Assembly: GCF_026213295.1 (NCBI RefSeq)
Contig: NC_079427.1
Coordinates: forward strand, 33,855,170 to 33,919,169
Source of the DNA: Gadus chalcogrammus
Lineage: Eukaryota > Chordata > Actinopteri > Gadiformes > Gadidae
DNA: 64,000 nucleotides
Direction of reading: 5' to 3'
Positions 10,477-19,580 of this stretch are shown here, piece by piece. Positions within the stretch are counted from its first letter, which is position 1. Each line of letters begins with the position of its first letter. The notes under the pieces are model-generated. The model was not told the origin of the DNA. It saw only the letters and a list, made by a program, of their open reading frames with translations, and did no database searches. Both the position numbers and the translations under genes were made by a program.

Positions 10477-11227
10477 GACCCTCCAGGATTTTGCGATGTT
10501 GCGATTTGCAACTTCAACACAACATCAACAATCACCGCGAATTCAGGGCGGTTTCGCAATTTTAAGCAACCACCACAACTTTCCCGCAAATTTGATCAGT
10601 GGCGTAGTCTTGAACTGACGTCGACAAACTACCTTCCGCCTTACTTCCGTGTTTACTACGTTCAAGTGATTCAAGCATTCATGCAGCATGTGCGCGTCCA
10701 ACGTTTCACACTTACCGACCAAAATAACTGCGAAAGATCGCGAAAAAGCAGTATCTTGGTATTCTACATGGAAGCGGGGGAAAATAAATTTTCACTGCAT
10801 GCAACATTGTGGTGGAACATAAGCATAAATCTTCCAATGATAAGCATTTGCCACTGCGAAACATTACTACAGAACTGCAGAACTGCAGGCAGGACGTCAG
10901 ACGACGAGGCAGATCACTATGACACAGGCTGAAAGAATCATGAATCAATTATTCATAGGACCAATTCTCAGTGTTTTTTGTTCTTTTAATTAATGTGTTT
11001 TTCAGTAATAACTTCATATTCAACAAATTACTCTGGGAAAATTGCAGTAATAACTTTTATTTAACGTCAGGAAAATCGCAACTTTCACTTCCTCTCGCAC
11101 TGTAATCGCAACGAAAACCTCAAAAACACTGCAACTTTCATCGCAGCTTTTTGGAAAAGCTCACGCAACATCAGCCATTGTAGGCCGCAACAATCTCAAA
11201 AATGGCCCGCGAAATCCTGGAGGGACT
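10477..11227 (+). mobile_element. hAT-like element with CCCTCCAGGATTT TIRs and a CGGBP1-like finger
   Basis: Starts GACCCTCCAGGATTTTGCGA and ends GCGAAATCCTGGAGGGA (inverted). It splits a CAGTGATAATA-type minisatellite. It contains a degenerate zinc-finger exon (10705-10905). The long 153-codon open frame through it is not the conserved frame. Confidence 0.75.
10705..10905 (+). pseudogene. CGGBP1/BED-like zinc finger remnant
   Basis: One frame reads PTKITAKDREKAVSWY, like the TAKDR start of CGGBP1-type fingers. A second frame from 10788 reads IFTACNIVVEHKHKSSNDKH followed by L, preserving the second zinc cysteine (CN), the H/K-rich helix and KH. A one-base shift separates the two parts and the first cysteine region is altered. 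The module is known from vertebrate hAT-derived DNA-binding proteins. It is non-functional here. Confidence 0.6.
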
Positions 11228-11952
11228 GGTTAATAGACTGTTAACACTGTGTTAATACAGTGTTAATAAAGTGTTTCATATAACAAACACTCGCTCTACG
11301 TAACCAGCTAACAGGAATAGGAGAGTGGTAAATGATTTCTTAACTTCCAGTTTCTCAATTAGAAAAAGTTTGCATCACTGTTCCAGGGTTTTATTTGTTG
11401 CTAAAGGAGATCAATGTCGCAAGTTTTATCTAAATGTAACCTAATATTAGCAGGTCTGCACCACATAGGAAGGCCAATTCAGCAGGTGACGGCATCAAAC
11501 AGCACCACCTGAAAACCGGCAGAAATTGTTTAATCGAGACTGAACCCGAACACCTCAAAGCCGTTTAAAGAAGCAACAACCAGAACACAATTCAGTCATC
11601 TTATTTATTCATGTTACAAGTATTTATTTTATAAAGAGTCTGCTATGTTAATCAGGGCCAACGTTAACGCAAACACACAAAGACGTGAACAACACACCAC
11701 CAACGGACAACCCAAGCGATAGCCTGGGTCCCAGAAAGCTTTGGGACGCTAGCTTCCGCGGCTTAAATGCAAGCTTCCAGCTTCCTGTCAGCATGCAGGC
11801 TGCAGACCAGAGGCTGAACCAAATATCTACTCACTAAGAAGTGTTCTGCCAGCAAGACATGCATTGTTCTGGAAAAGTTAGAATGGAGTCAAGTGATCTG
11901 TAAAATCTGGATTTGCTGAGTTTTTTAAACTTTAGCTAGGCCTAATAGTTTA
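11228..11952. other. Minisatellite tail, then no gene recognised
   Basis: 11228-11290 is the continuation of the CAGTGTTAATA array. From 11291 to 11952 no frames, inverted ends or known repeats were recognised. Confidence 0.4.
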
Positions 11953-13245
11953 ACGGGTCAGCTCTATGTTCCCACAGCCCAATGGTCTCACAGCCCTATT
12001 TTCCCACTTTACTAAGGATTTTGTGTAACTGATTATTTAGAAGATTAGGCCCTAGGTTCCCACAGCCCTATGTTACCACATTTCTAGGACATTTTCAAAA
12101 TTAGGTATTGTGTTAATTTACATTTACATTTAGGGCATTTAGCAGACGCTTTTATCCAAAGCGACTTGCAAGTACATTTGTCATAAGAAGTGAAACAATA
12201 TATCGCTGTCAGTACAGTAAATGTGTTCATAGAGCCAATTGCAAGTACTAACAATCGCTAGGCTAACCCATTCCCCGTGTACAGCATTGCTAGCAGCTAC
12301 AGCAGATGTTACACAATTAAGTACTATGAATAACTGTGATGTTGATTAAGTGTGTACAATAAGTGCGTACATTTCCCTTCAATTTATGCCCAATCCTCCC
12401 ACCCGATAGTAAATGAATGAGTAATTTTGTTCCACAATATTTTGTGAAAAAGCATTGCAGACAGGACCGACCCCCAGGGTCGCCAACTCTCACGCATCTG
12501 GCATGACATTCACGCTTTCAGCCTCAATCTCACTCTCTCACACACATGCAAGAAATGTCACGCCAAAAAAAAAAAAAAAAAAACGCCAAAAAATTCTCTA
12601 GTCTAGTCATAATATTCTGTTGATGACTAGACTAGACTAGACCAGATCACAGCATATTGTTTCTTAATGACAGGCAAGGAGTTAAAGGCCCACAGCTGTA
12701 ACAGCTGTTAACATCTGCTTACAACATTCTCAATGCAGTATTCTCAAGCAATTATCTGTTCCTGGCACATAAAAGGTTGAAAAGTACTAGAGGCCTTTCC
12801 AGTTTTAAGTGAACTGCATAAATAGTGAAACTTTTTACTTATTTAGATTGTTTGAATTTGTACTGTTCATTAAATAATTATAGAAAGTCAAATGTGCGCT
12901 GTCTAAATTGCACTAACTCATGGAGGTGAGTTTCGGTATGAGGGCTTGTTACTCCATAGTAACCCCATGCTGGAGTAGCGGTGTTGAGCTCAAGAAAAAA
13001 AATCTGACTCTGGGAACATAGGGCCTCATTTTGAAAAAACTCTTAGAAATGTGGGAACATAGGGCTGTGGGAACATAAGGCCTAATTTTGAAAAGAAAAT
13101 AATAGAAATGTGGGAACATAGGGCTGTGGGAACATAGGGCTGTTGGAATATAGGGCTGTGGGGACATAGGGCTGTGGAAAATAGGGTTGTGGGGACATAG
13201 GGCTGTGGGAAAATAGGGCTGTGGGAATGTAGGCATGCTCCCAGT
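11953..13245. mobile_element. Fold-back-like element with TTCCCACAGCCCTATG subterminal repeats
   Basis: Several copies of TTCCCACAGCCCTATG-like words occur at 11965-12085, and nine or more inverse copies (CATAGGGCTGTGGGAA) lie at 13012-13235, with a 16-17-bp period in places. An ATTTTGAAAA(A/G) block and a TTAGAAATGTGG block also pair across the two ends. The interior holds an unrelated repeat (12118-12300), a poly-A tract near 12564-12583 and a GACTAGAC palindrome near 12600-12640. No protein was found. Confidence 0.6.
12118..12300. repeat. Widespread teleost interspersed repeat (GCAGACGCTTTTATCC core)
   Basis: Contains TTTAGGGCATTTAGCAGACG then CTTTTATCCAAAGCGACTTG, a word found throughout fish genomes as part of SINE or LINE-tail-derived repeats. 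The exact family is not assigned. Confidence 0.6.
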
Positions 13246-13311
13246 TTAAACAAAAGGTTTTAGAGGATATTTTAGAGGCGGTTTGAATACCAACTGTCAT
13301 ACCTGTCTTTA

Positions 13312-13315
<4 letters not shown>

Positions 13316-13398
<83 letters not shown>
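13316..13398. repeat. (TG)n microsatellite, about 41 units
   Basis: A pure TG run directly upstream of the putative host exon at 13422. It ends in TCAGTGTCTCAG, which could read as a weak acceptor. Confidence 0.97.
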
Positions 13399-13399
<1 letters not shown>

Positions 13400-13421
13400 A
13401 GTGTCTCAGTGTGTGGATTAC

Positions 13422-13455
13422 ATGACCACCTTGCGGCCATCTATGGAAGACAGAG
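13422..13455 (+). CDS. Putative first coding exon of an mpp4-like gene
   Basis: ATG at 13422 opens MTTLRPSMEDR plus one base, followed by a good donor (G|GTGAGACC at 13456). The exon ends in phase 1 and the exon at 24054 begins with the two bases needed to finish the codon (giving G then K), so the two join in frame. The frame also stays open upstream through the (TG)n tract (SQCVDY), so an internal exon using the CTCAG at 13409 is possible, though its upstream tract is not pyrimidine-rich. The evidence is splice grammar and phase; no domain is present in 11 residues. Confidence 0.4.
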
Positions 13456-13554
13456 GTGAGACCAACATACACAGAAACACCCAGTATGTAAGGAGTGAAA
13501 AACGGTGTGTCCTTACTTACTACCTCAGAAGTAATTCTATACTATACATAAACT

Positions 13555-13556
<2 letters not shown>

Positions 13557-13599
<43 letters not shown>

Positions 13600-13916
13600 T
13601 GGATGTAAGCTCGCAGTACCCAAGTACTGCAGGGTTGCATTGTTGATTTGGTTTTGAAGAAGGTACAACCGGCTATCGTCGACATTACTATGGAGAGAGA
13701 TATTCTGGTGCATGAAGAGTTGAAGTGGCCTGATAATGGAACCTTCAAATTGAATAGATAGATATTTTATATTTAGTATACCTATATATAAACATATATA
13801 TATACATATATGTTATATAAATATATATAGGCCTATATAACTATATATACTGTATATCTTTAGATCTAGATATTTTATGTTTAGCATATCTATACATATT
13901 ATCAATACATCTATAT
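13557..13916. repeat. (AT)n tract and A/T-rich ATATA repeats flanking the hAT
   Basis: A pure AT run at 13557-13595, then unique sequence, then TATATA-rich DNA up to the insertion. The same TATATAAATAGATATA-type sequence resumes at 23925 after the hAT, showing the original continuity. Confidence 0.85.
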
Positions 13917-14240
13917 CAGGGGTCACCAACACAGTGCCCGCGGGCACCAGGTCGCCCGCACGGACCATATGAGGCGCCCGCAGGCCTGTTCTAAAAATAG
14001 CACAACTCGCCAGTGAGCTCCGTCCAAAAAAATGTAAATACTATTTAAAATTAATTATTTTTTAATCACACATGCATTTATATTGATATCAAAATGACAA
14101 GATCTTAAAAATAAAATAATTACAAATATTTGTACAATGCATGAAGTTTAGTTAGATAAGTTTAGTCGAACTCTGACCTATTCTAGTTCAAAGGTGAGTA
14201 TTGTGTGCGTGAGCTGAATGCGCCTTCTTACCCCAAAAAC

Positions 14241-14761
14241 ATGGCAGAAAAAAGAAAGAGAACTTATCATTTTCACAGTGAATGGGAGGAAGAGTACATT
14301 TTTACTACTATAAAAGAAACCAGAGTTTCTCATTTGCGAGGCGACTGTGGCGACGGCAAAGCGCCACAATTTGGAGAGACACTTTTTTTTTTTTCACTAC
14401 ACACGAAAGCTATAATGCTACCTACCCACCGGGAAGCTTGCTACGGGCAGAAAAAGCCTGTGAGCTAAAGGCAGCTTTGGGAAAGCAGCAGTCTTTTTTC
14501 AGGAGGCCGGTGAAAAATTCCCAAAAAGCAACCGAAGCCTCGCTACACATTTTCTTATAAAGAAGAAGAAGGCCTTTTCAGACTGAGACTACAGCAGTAA
14601 AGCGCAACTGTCGGTCTTTATCTGGATGGTGTTTGAAGATTTCTCCACAAATGCAGAACTCCTTACACTACTGCCCTTAAAGACAACTACGAGGGGCGTT
14701 GAAGTTTACAACACTGTGAAGGAGTTTTTTCGTACAGAAAAAGGTACCATTGGAAAGCCGG
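14241..14761 (+). pseudogene. hAT transposase N-terminus with BED zinc finger
   Basis: Reads MAEKRKRTYHFHSEWEEEY from 14241. In the next frame come the finger parts LICEATVA and KRHNLERH, then THESYNATYPPGS, LRAEKACELKAALGKQQSFF and RRPVKNSQKATEAS. From 14626 it continues FEDFSTNAELLTLLPLKTTT, RGVEVYNTVKEFF and KGTIGKP, where L2 interrupts. One finger cysteine is retained (C of LIC); small indels, including a T run near 14384, break the frame. The same N-terminal motif recurs at 45189, so two related hATs landed in this window. Confidence 0.85.
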
Positions 14762-17025
14762 TAATAATAATAATAATACATTTTATTTATAATGCACTTT
14801 ATATTCAAGAATCTCAAAGTGCTTCAGAGAAAAAAAATAACAAAAAACTATTAAAAGGGGAACCTCAAAGAAAGTTTAGCTAAATGCTCTTTTAAAGAGA
14901 TGGGTTTTGAGGTTCCGTTTAAAAAGAGCTGTAGTCTGTGGAGCCCTCAGGTGGTCAGGGAGGGCGTTCCATAGTCTAGGGGCAGCAGCAGAAAAGGCCC
15001 GATCACCCATGGTGCACAGCTTCGTATGTCGGGTTTGGAGGGTGTGAGTGGATCCTGAACGGAGTGTACGTGAATTTGTCGGGGGGGTGAGGAGTTCCTG
15101 AAGGTAGAGGGGGGCAAGTCCGTGAAGGCACTGGTGGGTGAGGAGGGAGACCTTGTACTCAATTCTGAGTGGGACAGGGAGCCAGTGCAGTGATTTCAGG
15201 ATGGGGGTGATGTGGTCATGCTTGCGCACCCTCATCAGGACCCTGGCAGCACTGTTTTGAATGTATTGGAGCCTCTGGATGCTCTTGCCAGGGATCCCAA
15301 TGAGGAGTGCATTGCAGTAGTCCAACCTGGAGGAGACAAAGGCATGGACAAGCTTCTCTGCATCAGCCAGGGTGATTGATTGGCGGAGTTTGGCGATGTT
15401 CCTGAGGTGGTATAAAGCTGTCTTAGAGGTGTTTGATGTGGGTGTCAAAATTAAGTTGTGGGTCCATTTTAACACCGAGGTTGGTGACGGATGTGGAAAG
15501 GGTGTTTTTTTTTGCCAGAGAAGGTGATATTGGTGATGGTGGGGGAGCGGAGCTGATGTGGCGTGCCAACAAGGATGGCTTCCGTTTTTTGCGGCTGTTA
15601 AGTTGTAGGAAGTTGAGCTTCATCCACGCCTCTATCTCCTCCAGACAGGTGGTCAGTGTGGATGTTGGCAGAGGGGCAGAAGAAGTGGGGGTTGTCCTGA
15701 TGTAGAGCTGTGTATCATCAGCATAGCAGTGGTAAGATAAGCCATGCCTGCTAATGACACTCTCCAGGGGGAGCATGTAAAGTGAGAACAGTGTGGGGCC
15801 CAACACCGAGCCCTGGGGGACACCGCAGGTCACGTTGTTGGTGTGTGATTTTGCTTTGCCCAGGGCAACGTGCTCAGTTCTGTCAGTGAGGTACGAGGTG
15901 AACCAGTTCTTTACATTTCCTGATAGTCCAATGGTGTATTGCAGGCGGTGAAGGAGAATATTTTGGTCAACCGTATCAAAAGCAGCTGTTAAGTCCAGGA
16001 GGATGAGGAGAGATGGGGAGCCGGTGTCTGCTGCAGGAGATCAGGAGGTCATTTGTGACCCTGACCAAGGCTGTTTCTGTACTGTGGCCATAGCGGAAAC
16101 CAGACTGGAATTTTTCAAACAAGTGATGTTGTATGAGGTGATCCTGGAGTTGTGCTGCAACTGTTTTTTCCAGAACTTTTGACAGAAATGGGAGATTTGA
16201 GATGGGCCTGTAGTTGGAGAGGACTTCTGGATCAAGGATAGGTTTTTTTAATGCAGATGGTATATGGCCGGCCAGGAGGGAGTGGTTAATGATATTGGTG
16301 ATGAGTGGAGAGACAGCAGAGATGTTGGCCTTCAGCAGAGCTGTAGGGAAGGGGTCTAGTGCACAGGTGGATGGCTTCATTTTCCTGATGACGTCCTCCA
16401 CCTCTTCCTTTGTGATGCTGGAGAAGGAGCAGAGGGTCTGGACAGAGTCAATCGGTGGGTCAGCAGTTGGAAGGGGCAGGGCAGTAGTGGTGGAGAGGTG
16501 TGAGCGGATGTTATTCACTTTTTGTTTAAAAAAGTTGATGTGCATGTTGCACCTCTCCGTGGTGACATCAGATTGGGATGGTAAAGGGGGTTTGAGAAGG
16601 TGATGGATAGTTGAAAAGAGCTGTTTGGAGTTACCAGGGCTATTGTTGATTATTGCGGAATAGAACCTGGACCGTGCATTATTCAGGGCTTCAGCATATG
16701 CCCTCCTGTGTTCCCTGTATGCCTGTTTGTAAACGGTCAGACCAGAGGCCTTGAGTCGCCGCTCAAGGACACGCCCAGCAGCCTTCATTGTACGTAGTTC
16801 ACTGGTGTACCAGGGTGCGGAGCGCGAGAAGGAGACTGACCTCGATGTTAGGGGGGCGTGGAGATCCAGGAGACTGCTCAGGGACTGGGTGTATAAGTCC
16901 ACTGAGTCAGCAACAGAGAGGGAGTCAGTTGAGCCAGAGGAGAGATGTTGAAGGTCCAGGGCCAGGGCATCCATGTTGATATTTTTCACATTCCTGAAGT
17001 GGATCTGCCGCTTTGGTTTGGTGTA
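14762..17025 (-). mobile_element. 5'-truncated L2-clade LINE
   Basis: Inserted in the hAT transposase between GKP and VTIDG. The 3' end is at 14762 on the minus strand: a (TTA)n tail (AATAATAATAATAATA on +) followed by the L2-type 3' stem, whose + strand reads CACTTTATATTCAAGAATC and CAAAGTGCTT. The coding part (14876-17025) holds RT but no endonuclease, so the copy is 5'-truncated. The tail matches the short L2 pieces at 27690 and 42335. Confidence 0.9.
14876..17025 (-). pseudogene. L2 reverse transcriptase remnant
   Basis: From the 5' side on the minus strand: a linker (HFRNVKNINMDALALDLQHL), RT fingers (VEDVIRKMKPSTCALDPFPT), then SNYRPISNLPFLSKVLEKTV and FEKFQSGFRYGHSTETALV. After a frame change near 15976 come GVPQGSVLGPTLFSLYM and the catalytic YADDTQLYI. 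The C-terminal domain follows (SRLDYCNALLIGIPGKSIQR, LHWLPVPLRIEYKV, DRAFSAAAPRLWNALPDHLR). YADD is intact, but at least two frameshifts occur. Confidence 0.88.
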
Positions 17026-17097
17026 GCGGTGACTATAGACGGGGCTCTTGCTATGATCGGCCGACATGCAGGTTTCCTCGCTCACTGTAAAGGTGAC
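17026..17097 (+). pseudogene. hAT transposase middle block
   Basis: Right after the L2 the hAT frame resumes with VTIDGALAMIGRHAGFLAHC and KGD. It is cut at 17097 by the hAT MITE, whose 8-bp target duplication AAGGTGAC encodes the KGD overlap. The frame continues at 19312. Confidence 0.82.
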
Positions 17098-17297
17098 CTA
17101 GCCCGGCTCCGCCCACCTAAGTACTTCCGCTCAATTTTAAGTTCCCTCCAGTACTACATCTGGGTCTGCGGTATATCAGTGGGTTTTCTCCGTCCAAATT
17201 TTGTGCGTCCAATCAGCAAACAGAGGGAGTGGCTGAGAACAATGATGTTAAAGTCAGCTCTCGTTGACGGACATCTTCACGCACAGTGTTTGGTTTG

Positions 17298-19119
17298 TTA
17301 AAGGTTGGGTACGGAATACGCTTTTTTGGCCATTTTTGCAAAATTACTTGAAATCCTTATCATAACCCGCTTACAGCCACTGAGTCAGAAGTACTGACAT
17401 GAAAATTAAACTTGTCAATCATCTGTGGAACGGGCAGGGCTCGAAAAACTCCAGCCAATCATTTCCATTGCCACCGAGTTGCATTGGACAGTAAGTACGT
17501 CAATCAAACGGTCGTACTGCACTCCCCCTCCCCTGCGCGCGACCCCTTCGTGCAGTACTCGTGACCCAGAGCTCGTGACACAGAGCAAGCTCCTGTTTGT
17601 TGTTATCCTGCGGTAGCTACTGGAACTAGTTAATCCACATTTGGACCTAGCAGTAGAAGACAATTTCCATGGCAGACAAGACGCCACCATCCCCACCACC
17701 ACCACCACCACCACCAGCAAAGAGAAGGAAAACACTTTTTCAGAGAGTAATTGATAATAAAAACGCTGAAAGAGAAAAACTGAAATCAAGAATAATCCTA
17801 GGCGCTGCTTTCGAACGTTGGCGGCAACTGAAGGAGACGAGAAGGGTCTAAAAACCGATACTTGTGTGGCGGTTGACCTAGTTTCAAAGTTTATACCGTT
17901 TATACTCGGTAATACCGGTGTTGAGACGAGTGTATTACTCGGTGTGAAAATGTCCACACCGCGGCAACCCTAGTGAAAACCAGGACTTCCAATACAATTA
18001 TATGAAACAAACATACATTTTCTAAAAATAGTAATGATTTATGTGACCGTTTAATGTTTATAACATCTGGTGCAACCATAGCCGCGAGAACGTATTCTCA
18101 GCAGGGGGTGCTGGAAAAAAAAACCCGGCCTGCACTAGACTCGCAACTCGTCACATTGATAAAAAAGATATATAGCAGGGCAGCTCAATTACACCAGTGC
18201 ATGCGTGCACAGTTGAAAATCGATCGTTGTGTTCACTTCCTTCACACCATGGTTCACATCCAGGTGCTCACAGAACAAGTTTAGCGCACCACCGCTACCC
18301 TCACACTTTTTCATATAACCTTTTTTCAGCACTAGGTCATATGAGCATTAAATAAATGCTGCGTCTCAACATGCCTTGGACAGCAGCGAGGATGACTCGC
18401 TTTGCCACGGGCCGAAACTGTTCGGAGCGACCACAGCCAGAGCGAACACAGCGGGGAGTGTCAGGAAGTCTTTGGTGTACACATCAGTACGGCCTATTTG
18501 CACTACTGTTTAGTGGCAATGCAGTGTTTTATTCTATGCCTTTTTATTTTCGTATATTATTTCAATTAATAAAATGTATTTATTCATGAAATCAAGATCT
18601 GGTCTTCAAATCTTTTTTCCAAATATAGGTCGTCTTACAATGGGGTTTGTGTTTATATTCGGACCAATACGGTACAGCGGGCGCTCACATGACGTTAAGC
18701 ATTTCCTGGTGCATAATGTGACGCTTCAGAACCTAAAATCCCGTTTCTCCCCGTTGACACGACAACACATAACCGGCGTTTTCAGAAATCTCCACTTTGG
18801 CAGGAGTTTTTAGAAATGATCGTTTTCTGTGATAAGACAGGGCCTCGGACAGGGGGTGTTGCAGCACCCCCAGCACCCCTACTTCCCGCGGTACTGGGTG
18901 CAACTTACAGCTGAATGTAGTGCCATGTTGTTAAACGAAAACCTACGCTAGCCTGGCTCGCTCTCGCGCATCTCTGTTCGCGCTCGTGCATGATTGCGCG
19001 TCCAGGTACTTGGAATGGGTGGAGTCAGAGTCAGCGTTGAAGGAGAGGGGGTAGGACCATTTGAGTTGTGTATTTTCAAAATCTGCTGGCGTTTCGCAAA
19101 TCGCGTACCCAACCTTTAA
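17298..19119 (+). mobile_element. TTAA-target DNA element, copy 1
   Basis: Begins TTAAAGGTTGGGTACGGAAT and ends GCGTACCCAACCTTTAA, so TTAA sits at both ends with short TIRs. This resembles TTAA-target superfamilies (Kolobok/T2-like or piggyBac). A second, closely similar copy lies in opposite orientation at 53998-55828 with different flanks, so these are independent insertions. It carries a conserved proline-rich frame (17669). Confidence 0.85.
17669..17888 (+). pseudogene. Proline-rich frame of the TTAA element, frameshifted copy
   Basis: Opens MADKTPPSPPPPPPPPAKRR, continues KTLFQRVIDNKNAEREKLKS and RIILGAAFERWRQLKE. Two extra bases near 17835 then break the frame and stop it at 17851. The copy at 55151-55450 lacks the insertion and stays open to 99 codons. 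A basic N-terminus and an amphipathic FERLRQLKDEKGLKTD segment are visible, but no known domain is assigned. Confidence 0.55.
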
Positions 19120-19311
19120 CAGCCTGCGCACAACGTCCCGGCCAAACGTGAGCGATTGGTTATGGCAGATCCAGAGTGGCACTGGGCAGATCCAATAGTT
19201 TTAAACTTCAACAGACACCCGCTTTCAAGTGAGTTAACGTTAGTCAATTGAGTGGGTCCAGACTCTCTGTGCAAATGAAATGAAGTACGAGAGTCTAGTA
19301 GGACCAGGCTA

Positions 19312-19580
19312 AAGGTGACCCAGACTTCCTAAAAATTCTGCATTACCACTGCATCATTAAACAACAGGCGTTAACCTGCAAAAGTGATCGGCTTTGAGCA
19401 TGTGATGACTCCCGTTGTGAAAATCATCAACAGCATCCGCTTCAAAGCGAAACAGCACAGGATATTCAAGGTGCTTTTGGAGGAGATGTCAGCAGAATAT
19501 GGTGACCTGCTGCTACACACAGAAATCCGATGGCTGAGCAGGGGACAAGTTGTTCTTTTTTTATCACTTTTGGGTGAAAT
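19312..19580 (+). pseudogene. hAT transposase catalytic-core segment
   Basis: Reads KGDPDFLKILHYHCIIKQQA from 19311, then after a frame change IGFEHVMTPVVKIINSIRFK, HRIFKVLLEEMSAEYGDLLL and HTEIRWLSRGQV. The HTEIRWLSRG block is a hallmark of the ZBED5/GTF2IRD2-type hAT transposase. It is cut at 19580 by the Rex1-like LINE. Confidence 0.88.

Larger units (their letters stand above)
17098..19311. mobile_element. hAT MITE with CTAGCCCGG/CCAGGCTA ends, carrying a TTAA element
   Basis: Starts CTAGCCCGGCTCCGCCCACC and ends TAGGACCAGGCTA. An 8-bp duplication AAGGTGAC lies at 17090-17097 and 19312-19319. Without the inner element (17298-19119) it is about 390 bp. Short non-coding elements with such ends are common in fish. 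Confidence 0.85.

Noticed and set aside
10471..10932. 153-codon open frame
   Set aside because: It runs through the MITE in a frame different from the conserved finger readings and has no recognisable domain.
13317..13646. Cys-Val repeat frame
   Set aside because: Translation of the (TG)n and (AT)n tracts; only the small exon at 13422-13455 is kept as a candidate.
16214..16603. 129-codon frame on the + strand
   Set aside because: Antisense shadow of the L2 reverse transcriptase.
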